DNA of 25,872 bases from Tubiluchus corallicola (GCA_030141605.1 JAQGDQ010001776.1:1-25872); one strand, 5' to 3'; positions 1 through 10,220 are shown, counted from the first letter of the stretch. The notes: a model not told the origin generated them from the letters alone. Translations and numbers: made by a program.

Positions 1-87
1 CCACTGCCGATTGAAGTCCCGCGATGACCGTTACATGCAGCCATTTTAATGGTAGGTCGTTTGAAACAAGTTTAAATAACATTTTCT
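1..87 (+). repeat. Interspersed repeat family A, copy 1, left part
   Basis: This stretch (for example GCAGCCATTTTAATGGTAGG at 38-57) closely matches 6700-6750 and more loosely 5970-6030. Its continuation resumes at about 1004, after an inserted composite element. The family start is outside the window. I see no coding capacity in any of the three copies, so it is probably an unclassified non-autonomous repeat. Confidence 0.7.
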
Positions 88-735
88 CTTCTTTGATCGT
101 TTCTTCTCCTCTTGGTCGTTTCTTCTCCTCTTGGTCGTTTCTTCTCCTCTTGGTCGTTTCTTCCCCTCTTGGTCGTTTCTTCTCCTCTTGGTCGTTTCTT
201 CTCCTCTTTGATCGTTTCTTCTCCTCTTGGTCGTTTCTTCTGCTCTTTGATCGTTTCTTCTCCTCTTGGTCGTTTCTTCTCCTCTTGGTCGTTTCTTCTG
301 CTCTTTGATCGTTTCTTCTGCTCTTTGATCGTTTCTTCTCCTCTTTGGTCGTTTCTTCTCCTCTTTGGTAGTTTCTTCTCCTCTTTGGTCGCTTCTTCTC
401 CTCTTTGGTCGTTTCTTCTCCTCTTTGGTCGTTTCTTCTGCTCTTTGATCGTTTCTTCTCCTCTTGGTCGTTTCTTCTGCTCTTTGATCGTTTCTTCTCC
501 TCTTTGGTCGTTTCTTCTCCTCTTTGGTCGTTTCTTCTGCTCTTTGATCGTTTCTTCTCCTCTTCGGTCGTTTCTTCTCCTCTTTGGTCGTTTCTTCTCC
601 TCTTGGTCGTTTCTTCTCCTCTTTGGTCGTTTCTTCCCCTCTTTGGTCGTTTCTTCTCCTCTTGGTCGTTTCTTCTCCTCTTGGTCGTTTCTTCTCCTCT
701 TGGTCGTTTCTTCTCCTCTTTGGTCGTTTCTTCTT
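88..735 (+). repeat. 19-20 bp minisatellite (VNTR) inside a composite element
   Basis: About 33 head-to-tail units of roughly TTTGGTCGTTTCTTCTCCTC alternate between 19 and 20 bp, with variants such as GATCG for GGTCG and CTGCTC for CTCCTC. The same unit occurs in reverse complement at about 2955-3308, next to the same flanking sequence. It is therefore part of a mobile composite and not an isolated satellite. The mixed 19/20 bp period breaks frame, and the long S/F/L-rich reading frames here are artefacts. Confidence 0.95.
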
Positions 736-1003
736 CTCTTTTCCTTCTTCCTATCCCAATCTTACTATTTTTTCCATTCCATCATGTCTACTAACCCTAA
801 CCATTCTTTCATTAACTCATTTCTGCCACCCTAACAAGCCAAGCTTTCAAGGTGTCATACAGCAACTCTTTTATTTGGTTAATTTGACTTCATCAACGTT
901 TTTTTTTACATATACTGTTTCTTTTTGTTTCAGTAATATTGTATGTTGATGTATTGTATATGTATTGCTGGAGTGAAATAAATTGACTGAATTGAATTGA
1001 ATT
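736..1003 (+). mobile_element. LINE/SINE-like 3' tail with TTGAA repeats
   Basis: About 250 bp of unique sequence follows the VNTR and ends in GAGTGAAATAAATTGACTGA and then repeated GAATT. A short-motif 3' tail of this kind is typical of CR1/L2-like non-LTR retrotransposons and their SINEs. The block is repeated almost base for base in inverted orientation at 2693-2955, again attached to the VNTR. I see no reverse transcriptase, so it is non-autonomous or severely 5'-truncated. Confidence 0.75.
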
Positions 1004-1440
1004 GGAGCATTCGTAGCACAGATGGTGCTAACTAAGCAAAATTTAAAATTACTGTATCTTGTCAATAAGATTGAAAATACATTTTTGGTTAATGAATGAC
1101 GCATCGTAGTGAGTGAGCCAGAGACATTATACCAATTGCCACGAACGTTTTAAATTTTTATTTCTAAATACGTAAGTCTTTCTAGCAGCTAAGCGAAATA
1201 CTAAGTAATATGGATTTGCATGGATAGTTTTTTCGGACATAATTTAACATTGCCTTTTCTTCCCCTGATTTACGTTTGCGTGGGTGACGTCATGCAATGG
1301 CGCCGTCAGAACAATATTGCGGGAAATTTAAAATGAAGACAAACAAAAACTCTTCTTAACATGAGTAAGATATGTGCATAAAATTACTGTAAAGTAATAT
1401 AATTTTTTTAAGGCGATTTTACTGAAACTTATTTTTCTTG
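1004..1440 (+). repeat. Interspersed repeat family A, copy 1, right part
   Basis: This continues the copy interrupted by the composite insertion. It aligns with 6785-7215 through several shared blocks, for example CATTCGTAGCACA, TGCTAAGTAATAT, TAATTTAACATTGCCTTTTC and ATGGCGCCGTC. A shorter counterpart lies at about 6045-6310. Comparison with copies 2 and 3 suggests that about 25 bp of target was lost at the insertion point. Confidence 0.75.
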
Positions 1441-1800
1441 TCCTATGACATAGTTGCGGTAAAGACAATCTTTTGCCAGTGTACTTCAGCGCTTTGCTGT
1501 AGTAAAAGATCTACCGGTTTTTAAAGAAATTTGTCTTTCTTTATGAATATGACGTTTTTGTAAAGCTATTAAAATTAGTTTTAGTAGTAAATGGTATGTG
1601 ATCATTATCAGGCTCTGCTGATAGTGGTTTCTATGACATGTAGGTAATATACTGCTTATAATCCGTAAAGTCAAATAACAGTCCATTTGCGTGGTTTTAT
1701 TTGCGTATTTACTAATAATAACCGATTTGTTATTAATTTTGCTAAATTTTATTGTTAAGTTTCTGTAATTACTGATCGACCAAAATCGATATTCATCTGA
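1441..1800. other. AT-rich spacer, no recognised feature
   Basis: This is low-complexity AT-rich sequence between a family A copy and the trinucleotide tract. I see only short reading frames without family resemblance. Confidence 0.5.
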
Positions 1801-1981
1801 ATGTTGTTGTTGTCGTCTTCGTCGTCGCTGTTACTGCTGCTGTTGTTGTTGTTGTTGTTGCTGCTGCTGCTGGTGTTGTTGTTGCTGTGGCTGCTGCTGC
1901 TGTTGCTGTTGCTGTTGTTGTTGTTGCTGCTGCTGCTGTTGTTGTTGTTGTTGTTGTTGCTGTTGTTGCTGTTACTGCTGC

Positions 1982-2012
<31 letters not shown>

Positions 2013-2119
2013 GCTGCTGCTGGTGTTGTTGTTGCTGTGGCTGCTGCTGCTGTTGCTGTTGTTGTTGTTGCTGCTGCTGCTGTTGTTGTTATTGTTGTTG
2101 TTGTTGTTGCTGTCGTTGC

Positions 2120-2150
<31 letters not shown>

Positions 2151-2222
2151 GCCGTTGTTGTTGTTGTTGTTGTTGTTGCTGCTGTTGCTACTGTTGTTGC
2201 TGTTGCTGCCGCTGCCGCCGCG
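1801..2222. repeat. Long TTG/CTG (CAA/CAG) trinucleotide tract
   Basis: About 420 bp consists almost wholly of TTG and CTG triplets, with rare GTG, TGG, CCG and TAC interruptions. A higher-order duplication is visible: a block with CTGGTGTTGTTGTTGCTGTGG at about 1868 recurs at about 2020, some 156 bp later. All frames are open by composition, giving poly-Leu, poly-Val/Ala, poly-Ala/Thr and, on the minus strand, poly-Gln. There are no flanking exons with recognisable coding character. I treat it as a microsatellite. Confidence 0.95.
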
Positions 2223-2692
2223 TGAATCATTTATCGTTAAGAAACTTTATGCGTCTATACTAGGGCGAATTTCGCATCGACTGACAGAATTGGATTCTTG
2301 ATCTGCTATTTTCACTTCAAGACTGAAAATTAACTACATTAAGGCGAAATTAACATCGTTTTCAAAAAATGCCTAAACTTTCGTTTGTTGAAAGCAGTTC
2401 AAAGTTTCGCACACATGTACTAGAAAGATAGACTCTTCTGTCTACCGTCATTTTTAAACGGATCGTAATGAAACTGGGAACGAATACGCTAGGACAAATT
2501 TCGCATCTTTTGACTGAGTCACAGTTTTCATCCACTGTTATGAGTTCATTTCGAGTTGACCTTTATTCTTGCTTGACCTTTTTCTGTACTTTGCAAAATA
2601 GCGTTTACGTTTCTGCATGCCAAGGGTTTATAGCCTTCTCTTTTGTGATCACGCATATTAAATTTCAAGCTGCAGTTAATTTCTAAGATTAC
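2223..2692. other. Spacer with a weak internal duplication
   Basis: Two related stretches occur at about 2249-2290 and 2475-2520. Both contain a form of TAGGGCGAATTTCGCATC or TAGGACAAATTTCGCATC followed by a GACTGA-like motif. No gene or known element is recognised. Confidence 0.4.
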
Positions 2693-2955
2693 AATTCAAT
2701 TCAATTCAGTCAATTTATTTCACTCCAGCAATACATATACAATACATCAACATACAATATTACTGAAACAAAAAGAAACAGTATAAGTAAAAAAACGTTG
2801 ATGAAGTCAAATTAACCAAATAAAAGAGTTGCTGTATGACACCTTGAAAGCTTGGCTTGTTAAGGTGGCACAAATGAGTGAATGAACGAATGGTTAGGGT
2901 TAGTAGACATGATGGAATGGAAAAAATAGTAAGATTAGGGATAGGAAGAGGGAAA
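2693..2955 (-). mobile_element. LINE/SINE-like tail, second copy, inverted
   Basis: This is the reverse complement of 736-1003, starting with the AATTC (TTGAA complement) tail and including TTTATTTCACTCCAGCAATA. It differs from the first copy by scattered substitutions only. With 2956-3308 it forms a second composite element, opposed to the first. Confidence 0.8.
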
Positions 2956-3308
2956 AGAGGAGAAGAAACGACCAAGAGGAGAAGAAGCGACCAAGAGGAG
3001 AAGAAAAGACCAAAGAGGAGAAGAAGCGACCAAGAGGAGAAGAAACGACCAAAGAGGAGAAGAAACGACCAAAGAGGAGAAGAAACGACCAAGAGGAGAA
3101 GAAACGACCAAAGAAGAGAAGAAACGACCAAAGAGGAGAAGAAACGACCAAGAGGAGAAGAAACGACCAAAGAGGAGAAGAAACGACCAAAGAGGAGAAG
3201 AAACGACCAAAGAGGAGAAGAAACGACCAAGAGGAGAAGAAACGACCAAAGAGGAGAAGAAGCGACCAAAGAGGAGAAGAAACGACCAAAGAGGAGAAGA
3301 AACGACCA
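2956..3308 (-). repeat. 19-20 bp minisatellite, second copy, inverted
   Basis: About 18 units of roughly GAGGAGAAGAAACGACCAAA form the reverse complement of the array at 88-735. The copy number is about half that of the first array, so the VNTR has expanded or contracted since the elements separated. The K/E/R-rich and S/F/L-rich reading frames here are repeat artefacts. Confidence 0.95.
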
Positions 3309-3505
3309 GTACTTTCCAGCACCGTCCAAACTGATAATATATCTTAACAGAACCCAGATCAATAACCGTGTTTTTATTATTCATTAATAATTTACCAAAA
3401 ACAACAACAAATTTTGAGTGTAACCTATGTCTAACTAATGTATAAGATAAATGCTTGTGTAAGGCGAAGTACGATATTTGGTTCAGACATCAAGATATTA
3501 TTGGT

Positions 3506-3890
3506 TTTACAAGTCAAATGTAGACACAGGAAAGTTCAAATGTGACCTAGGTAAGTCACATGTACACATAGGAATTTCGAATGTGTTTTGGTAACTCAAA
3601 TGTGACTTAGGTAAGTCAAATGTAGACATAGGAAAGTTCAAATGTGACTTAGGTAAGTCAAATGTAGACATAGGAAAGTTCAAATGCGACTTAGGTAAGT
3701 CAAATGTAGACATAAGACATTTGACTTGACATGTGTCTACATTTGACTTACCAAAAGCGCTCAAGATTTGTTGAAAACCATTGTTAACACATTTGAACTG
3801 CCTAAATCTACATTTGAGTTACCAAGACACATTTGAATTACCTAAATCTACATTTGAGTTAACACAGGTATACATTTGACATGTAAAACC
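3506..3890. repeat. 21 bp-unit array with an inverted half (foldback)
   Basis: From 3510 to about 3712, units of about 21 bp (CAAATGTGACTTAGGTAAGT alternating with CAAATGTAGACATAGGAAAG) run head to tail. From about 3718 to 3885 the related unit appears in reverse complement (TACATTTGACTTACC, ACATTTGAATTACC, TACATTTGAGTTACC). The two halves could pair into a long imperfect hairpin. No coding meaning is apparent. Confidence 0.85.
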
Positions 3891-4239
3891 TATAACAGAA
3901 TGTTTCACTTTTGTAGGTTGTGCTGCAACTCAAAAGTCAGTACGCGTAGTAACTGGCTGTCGTTGTTGACTACAGTTACGAGTAATAAAATTTATGCAAC
4001 CGAAATCGGATGCGAGAAGCTAGTGTTAACAGATTCTAACGCGAGTTTGCAAATACCTTCAACGAAAACGAGTGCCTTCTACTTATGCGAATTTTGTTTT
4101 ATTGGTGGCGCTCGCAGCATAAAGTAGTCCTAGCTGTGTAAAAGCACAGGATGTGAAATTAATGCGCTCCTGCTTTGGATCAACCTCTGCAGGTTTTGCT
4201 GATTGCTTGGATATTTACGTATTGATTGCCCGGCATAAA

Positions 4240-4440
4240 AACGGCTGTCCTTATTTACGACGATTCATCCAAAGCACGCAAGCATGTGCCCACAATATCT
4301 CTTACATTCTTGTGCGAATCGACATGTTTGCGGCTCTTACCGGAATCAGTTGAATGCAGACGCGGCAGCTGCGGCATGCATCCTTGAAAAAAACTCGCGC
4401 ACTTTCAATCGAGCCTCTTTGCATCAGGGAAACTGTTCTG
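4240..4440 (+). CDS. Possible Kazal/follistatin-like module exon (tentative)
   Basis: An open frame holds CPQYLLHSCANRHVCGSYRN followed by an Ala-rich stretch, a Cys, and after 18 residues HQGNC. The order C..C..VCGS..N....C....(H)xGxC resembles a Kazal/follistatin module. However, the usual fourth Cys is replaced by Ala, and the DGxTY segment is shortened or altered. An upstream in-frame stop lies near 4236-4238. A possible donor (TGTTCT/GTAATG) follows the last Cys. No convincing acceptor or neighbouring exon is seen. It may be a decayed exon or a chance match, and the boundaries are approximate. Confidence 0.3.
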
Positions 4441-4925
4441 TAATGAGCTACTCGTGGTGTGAGAAGTGCAGCGAAGCCCTACAGCTATGCGATCCACTGT
4501 TTTCGTAATAGTGGATAATGAGTGCATAGGAAAGTGGGGCAGTGGCGTGTGAAGGAAGTTAATTGGTGTGATGAATCCGCATCTCCAGCGACCGCAGAGT
4601 GAAGATGCGCTCATTATCAATCAACATGCTAGTTGCTGGGAACCTCATTTATGCAGACTGTTGCTAAGTTTTGATCGACTTCGTGTTGTGGCTCTGTGGC
4701 TGTTGTAGTTACTGTGGCGCGTGGTTTTGTGATAGGTCTAATAAATGCAGTGAAACTTGAAAAGTGAGGATTATTTTCAGTCGTACCATTAGGTGGGCAA
4801 CGCATTCGGCAATGCACTGATCTACAACATATTTGTACTTACCAGGCGAACGTGCTCGATAAACAAGTTTGTTTTTCATGAATATTATTTGCAACAGTTT
4901 GAGGAAACTTATTGCATTATCGCAG

Positions 4926-5092
4926 AAGAAAAAGTCAAAATGCCCATAAATCTCAAAAATTCCTTGTTTTTTCAGGGCTTTCATCCTCCGGGATTTCATC
5001 AGCTGCATTGAAAGATGCGAGAAGACGAAAGCTCCTAAAAAGTAAGGAATTTTTACGATTTGAGGCATTTTGACTTTTTCTTTTATGACTAT
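4926..5092. repeat. Imperfect palindrome of about 165 bp
   Basis: The arm GAAAAAGTCAAAATGCC (about 4928) returns in reverse complement as GGCATTTTGACTTTTTC (about 5064). AAAAATTCCTT pairs with AAGGAATTTTT, and GCTTTCATC with GACGAAAGC. The centre is CAGCTG at about 5000-5005, within a near-palindromic TTTCATCAGCTGCATTGAAA. It could extrude as a cruciform or, if transcribed, form a long RNA hairpin. The overlapping frames on both strands are by-products of the symmetry. Confidence 0.75.
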
Positions 5093-5099
5093 GACCATG

Positions 5100-5865
5100 G
5101 CAGGTCTCAGAAGACCACCATCTTGTTTTGAATCTTATTGGAATCGACCTATAATTTGCCTAAGTGATACCAACCTCTATATGTCTTTCCTAGATACAGG
5201 CAATTACTTTTTGTTTTACGACGTTTCTAATTTGATTAGGTTAGCCTATATGTTAGAGTTGTGATTGTTAGCTGAGCCTACATTTCATAATTGCTACACC
5301 ATTCGAATTAGAATCTTGCATTGTATGTAAATTGTAACTGTAATTTATTATCACTTCAGCATGTATTTTTACATTACAATTTGCATTATTATCTTTATAA
5401 CTATTATGCCCTATAACTAGAAAATGAAATATAGTTACAATAATTGTAAAAGAACTACATTAGTATACTATAGCATGATATAGTTAGGGAAAAAATTCCA
5501 AATATAATTACAAAAATTTAACAGAAGTATACTAACATATTTACTAAACTACATAATAGTTTGTCAACAAGAAATATATGCTGCATGGTGGTCAAGAAGC
5601 AAAGCTTGTAAGACCATCAAGAAAAGTGAAAAAACGACTTAATTTACAAGAGAGAGAATTATAGAAAAACAGGTAGTAGGCGTTTGGTGACCAAAACTTC
5701 GATGAACGAAACTGTAGGTGTTTCCGTGTAGCTTTTGGCTTAGTTATAAAAGAAGAACCTACCTAAACGTTATTAGGCTATACGAAGGATATAAACTAGA
5801 CAGATGATGACTCGGTGATAGATGTCTAAACTTTGAAGCACAAGAAAAACTCTTCATAAATAAAA
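5100..5865. other. AT-rich spacer, nothing recognised
   Basis: This stretch is AT-rich with only short frames. It has no family resemblance, no repeat array and no clear splice-site pair. Confidence 0.5.
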
Positions 5866-6310
5866 CTTAAAAAATTCGTCTCAAAATTTCATATCACGAT
5901 CATGCTGCCTTATTGCATAAAGGGCTTGTGTTTGGCAGTAACGCTGTATAAAACTTGTAATTTAGACTCCGAGATGACCACAAAGCGCAGCCATTTTAAC
6001 AGTAAGTAGTTTAAAAGAAGTTTAACAAGTTTAAAAAATAATCCGAACATTCGTAGCACACTCCTCTGTAACTGAGCGAATTACATTATATTATCAATAA
6101 AAGCAATAATGTGTTGTTTACGGTCAAGCAGTGCTGCACGCTGGGATGATGACGTAGTACCGTTTTACGAAGAGGCGGGAAGATTTTAAATTATTAAGAA
6201 TTTTTTTCTAACTACATAAGTCTTTCAAGCAGGTAAGCGTAATGCTAAGTAATATAACTTTACACAGAAAGTTCTTTGGAATTTACTATAAAATTCCTTT
6301 TTCTTTCCCT
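5866..6310 (+). repeat. Interspersed repeat family A, copy 2
   Basis: It starts near AACTTAAAAAATTCGTCT, which matches AGCTTAAAAATTCGTCTT at the start of copy 3. It shares GCAGCCATTTTAA, GAACATTCGTAGCACAC and TGCTAAGTAATATA with copies 1 and 3. It is the most divergent copy. It lacks the segment around ATGGCGCCGTC, so it is shorter at the right end. Confidence 0.65.
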
Positions 6311-6589
6311 TTGACGGGCTAATAAGGGGAAAGGTAGTCCGTTGTAACCGATAGTCCGTTATAATCGAACACGTACACCACCCATCATCATCCCATATAC
6401 AACTGTTCTTAATGGAAAAAACACCTGTAAAATAAGAAGTTTAGTTTAGTCACTTAGACGTCACGTAACCGCTCAACGAACGAATGAACTGAAAGGTTAT
6501 ACTGGTAGATTAGTAGCCTTTGAATAAGCCGATTTTAATGATAAGCAGCTTCTCACTATAAGTTTCTGGTGACCTTCAGTTGCATTAAG
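6311..6589. other. Spacer with a possible pogo/Tigger TIR fragment
   Basis: At 6336-6372 the text GTCCGTTGTAACCGATAGTCCGTTATAATCGAAC resembles the end region of pogo/Tigger-like elements, where CCGTTATAA-type motifs are common; I list it here as two adjoining motifs, GTCCGTTGTAACCGATAG and TCCGTTATAATCGAAC. No partner terminus is visible nearby. Confidence 0.3.
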
Positions 6590-7215
6590 CTTAAAAATTC
6601 GTCTTGAAACTTTACACCACTTACGTACTGCCTTTTTGCACGTAGGATATGCGTCGGTAGTAATGATTTATAAAACTTGTAAATTTAAACTTCTGCGATG
6701 ACAGTTAGGCGTAGCCATTTTAATGGTAGGTCATTTGGTACAAGTTTAGATAGCATCGTGTGAAGTTTGAAAAAATAATCAGAACATTCGTGACACACGT
6801 GTTGCAAACTAAAATTTTAAATTACTGTATTTTGTCAATAAAGTTAAAAATACGTTTTGGCTAGCAAGTGGCGCACCCTGGAGGGTGCGTTAGCGACATT
6901 TTACCAACTGGCACAAAACATTTAAATATTATGTCCAGTTACATAAGTGTTTTCAACAGGTAAGTGAAATGCTAAGTAATATAGATTCGCACGGAAAGTT
7001 TTTTGGGACGTAATTTAACATTGCCTTTTCTTCCCTTGATTTACTTTTGCGTAGTGACGTCATGTAATGGCGCCGTCGGAACAGTATTGCGGGAGATTTG
7101 AAATGAAAACAAACGAAATTTCCTTTTAACGCGAGCACGATATACGCATAAAATTGCTGTGAAGTAGTATAATTTTTAAGGCTATTTTTCTGCAACCTAC
7201 ATCAGGTGTCCCTTT
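6590..7215 (+). repeat. Interspersed repeat family A, copy 3 (most complete)
   Basis: This copy spans the whole family as seen here, from AGCTTAAAAATTCGTCTTG to about CTGCAACC. It contains a perfect short palindrome, GCGCACCCTGGAGGGTGCGT, at about 6871-6890. It serves as the uninterrupted reference that shows copy 1 carries an insertion. I see no terminal inverted repeats and no protein. Confidence 0.7.
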
Positions 7216-8040
7216 TCTTGTCCTTTAAAATTGCACAGTAGAACAAGTGAGAATGTATCAAAGGGAGAATTAGAAGTCTGAATTTATTAAGTTTACTGAA
7301 TGCAAGGGCCTGTTATCCATTAAGCTAACTATTCTGTAGCCGAGGGTGACAACGTTAGAGGGCGCTAAATTGTTAGGGACCCAGGGTTAAAAACAAATTA
7401 TTCTTAATGTTGTCTTCACAAAATGAGTATTTTTGCATATTTCATTTAAAGCGCGAATATGCATGATTAGTTTTGAGCACATTATATTCAGAGTATTCTT
7501 AGCTAATTATTTCTCGTTGCTAAACTAATTAAATTTAATGCTTCAGTCCGGCAGCATTGATTAAGGTTATCGAAAGGGCACTACTTGACACAGAAGTTGG
7601 CACTAGGACAGCTATTGGGTCAATTGACCTAATTTACACTCTCGTGAGTGTTGATTGTAGATTGTGACTGTTTATCTTACATTTTAACAGCATTACGTCA
7701 TTATTTCAAGTGCATAAATGGTTCACGTTTCTTATAAATTCTCACAATTGAACACGATACCTATTGGGCCAACTAACCCATTCCTTCATAAATGAACACG
7801 TAAGTTACGCAGGTATTAATAACGAATATTTACACTGATAGTAATTTCAATTACTTTTTTTTGCAAGAAGATTCTAAACTGTAGTATTCTAACTGTAATA
7901 CTTAAAATACCTGCAGTTGTAGCACACTACAGTCAATTACTGAGTCTAGTTTTATATAAGTGCTGTGTAACTAGCGAGTGTAGTTTGCACTATTATATAC
8001 TACGCAATTTGCACAATTAATATATAAATTCCTAGAGTCC
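7216..8040. other. AT-rich spacer, nothing recognised
   Basis: There is no reading frame of note, no tandem array and no recognisable element end in this stretch. Confidence 0.5.
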
Positions 8041-8440
8041 CACAGGGCGACGCTAGAACGTTTTTCCCGCAGGCTGTTTGGTCAAAATTTCGAAAAAATC
8101 GCGAGTTGGGTCCGGGAAAACGCCCGTTGCGGGACGCCGCGGCCCTCTCGGGAATTCTAAATATGCCTACTACACCCACCGCTGAACGGTCTATCTATCC
8201 ATACCCACTACCCCCCTCGGCCCGTTCCCGTTCTCTACATCTCAGCCGTATAACTTTTGCAATTTTTTGCAAAAAACAGTCGAAAAAGGGCCATTTTTGG
8301 AGGTTTTTCGCCGCCCCTTCCTTCCGGTGGGCCCGATTCGAAAAATAAACCATCAATGGCACGACACTAGACCTTTCGTTTGATATATAGATCGCCGCAA
8401 ATGGTGCCGTCGTCCGAGCTGTAGCCTCGAATCTTATATA
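8041..8440. other. GC-rich island of unknown nature
   Basis: This 400 bp block is clearly richer in G+C than its surroundings, with CGGGACGCCGCGGCCCTCTC and CGCCGCCCCTTCCTTCCGG as examples. It ends in a TA dinucleotide run near 8435. An 80-codon plus-strand frame (8106-8348) and an overlapping minus frame show no family resemblance. It could be an interspersed repeat or a CpG-rich regulatory block. I cannot decide. Confidence 0.4.
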
Positions 8441-9210
8441 TATATATACCAAGAATATTAATATAAGAGATTGTACTACACCACAAGCGGGAATAGGCGG
8501 ACTAAGGCACCTTGTTCGTTACAAATTTTGCTATATTGTAGAGCCACAAGCGGAAACAATATTGCACAAAATATCATGAAGCCTCGAAAGTTCAGAATCA
8601 CTCATTTTTGCTAAAGTCGTTTAAAAGTTGCATTCAAAATTTCGTTACGAGATGACTCCTGAACAAATATCGATCTAAATACAGAATCAGTAGTTGCTGC
8701 AACATCAAACACAGACTTTGAAAGGTGCAAAAGTCCTCCTTTTGATTTGGCTTTAACAAATTAGGACCGTGTCTTACATATCTTTTCGTCAACGGGTTCG
8801 TTGGGACTACCGCTACAACTAGCCCACGTGCACAGCTGGGTTAGGACGCAACCAGATCACGTGCCTTCCCGACCTGTCTTTTGAAAGGACCTTGGGCGGG
8901 ACAGTTCACTATCCGCCTAGGACATTCTAATGTTTTAATGCGCCCTTACTGGATGGCTTGTACATCTGTCAGAATGTAGAAACCTGATTGTGGCTTTCCC
9001 ATTACTGTAATTTAATAACCATTTTCACGAATCAGTTTGTCACGGGGCTAACTGACCAGGGGGTAATTAATTTATCGTGTATAGAAAGTGTATTTTAAAA
9101 TAGATTGTGTCATTCGTGTGTAGTGTGAGATAAACGAGCTACAGTACATCACACGCCTGTGAGGGGTCGCGGTATAGACGCCTACAGCTGACGCTATAAT
9201 AATAATAATT
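8441..9210. other. Spacer, nothing firmly recognised
   Basis: Two CACGTG E-box hexamers lie about 35 bp apart near 8824 and 8860 in a locally GC-richer stretch. No gene or repeat is recognised. Confidence 0.4.
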
Positions 9211-9211
9211 T

Positions 9212-10220
9212 CGATTAGGACATGGTCCAGGGATAACACCATAAATAATTCAGCACTTATTTCCAAGATGGTACCGATTAGGACATAGTCCAGGGATAAC
9301 ACCATAAATAATTCAGTACTTATTTCCAAGATGGTCCCAATTAGGACATAGTCCAGGGATAACACTATAAATAATTCAGTACTTATTTCCAAGGTGGTCC
9401 CGATTAGGACATAGTCCAGGGATAACACCATAAATGATTCAATACTTATTTCCAAGATGGTCCCAATTAGGACATAGTCCAGGGATAACACCATAAATAA
9501 TTCAGTACTTATTTCCAAGGTGGTCCCGATTAGGACATAGGCCAGGGATAACACCATAAATAATTCAGTACTTATTTCCAAGGTGGTACCGATTAGGATA
9601 TAGTCCAGGGATAACACCATAAATAATTCAGTACTTATTTCCAAGGTGGTCCCGATTAGGACATAGGCCAGGGATAACACCATAAATAATTCAGTACTTA
9701 TTTCCAAGGTGGTACCGATTAGGATATAGTCCAGGGATAACACCATAAATAATTCAGTACTTATTTCCAAGGTGGTCCCGATTAGGACATAGGCCAGGGA
9801 TAACACCATAAATAATTCAGTACTTATTTCCAAGGTGGTACCGATTAGGATATAGTCCAGGGATAACACCATAAATAATTCAGTACTTATTTCCAAGGTG
9901 GTCCCGATTAGGACATAGGCCAGGGATAACACCATAAATAATTCAGTACTTATTTCCAAGGTGGTACCGATTAGGACATGGTCCAGGGATAACACCATAA
10001 ATAATTCAGTACTTATTTCCAAGGTGGTACCGATTAGGACATAGTTCAGGGATAACACCATAAATAATTCAGTACTTATTTCCAAGATGGTCTCGATTAG
10101 GACATAGGCCAGGGATAACACCATAAATAATTCAGTACTTATTTCCAAGATGGCCCCGATTAGGACATAGTCCAGGGATAACACCTTAAGTAATTCAGTA
10201 CTTATTTCCAAGATGGTCAA
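9212..10220 (-). repeat. Strictly periodic 63 bp minisatellite, 16 units
   Basis: The motif CCAGGGATAACACC recurs exactly every 63 bp from 9227 to 10172, giving 16 units with no indel. Units 5-13 also alternate between a GGTCCCGATTAGGACATAGG type and a GGTACCGATTAGGATATAGT type, a 126 bp higher-order repeat. Because 63 is a multiple of three and one minus-strand frame lacks stops, a 382-codon frame (9072-10220) of 21-residue units with LEISTELFMVLSLDYVLIGT results. The other two minus frames have stops in each unit. No exon context or family supports translation. Confidence 0.95.

Noticed and set aside
112-949. Several overlapping S/F/L-rich reading frames of 120-240 codons
   Set aside because: They are frames through the 19-20 bp VNTR. 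All three frames on the strand give similar text, and the mixed period breaks any constant frame.
1793-2301. Poly-Leu, poly-Val/Ala and poly-Ala/Thr frames of 112-166 codons
   Set aside because: They are forced by the TTG/CTG tract, which is open on several frames, and there is no exon context.
2893-2902. GGTTAGGGTTAG as a telomeric repeat
   Set aside because: Only two partial units, and the same text occurs in the other copy of the element (complement near 795).
2760-3387. Long frames on both strands, one K/E/R-rich
   Set aside because: They come from the inverted VNTR copy and its LINE-like tail, with no independent coding signal.
4709-5098. 129-codon minus-strand frame and an opposing plus-strand frame
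   Set aside because: The 165 bp palindrome produces similar frames on both strands. There is no family resemblance.
8106-8452. 80- and 85-codon frames on opposite strands
   Set aside because: They are fortuitous open frames in a GC-rich block, with no domain or splice context.
9072-10220. 382-residue hydrophobic repeat protein as a real gene
   Set aside because: The open frame follows from a 63 bp period, and changes between units are mostly non-synonymous. It is kept only as a repeat and a finding.
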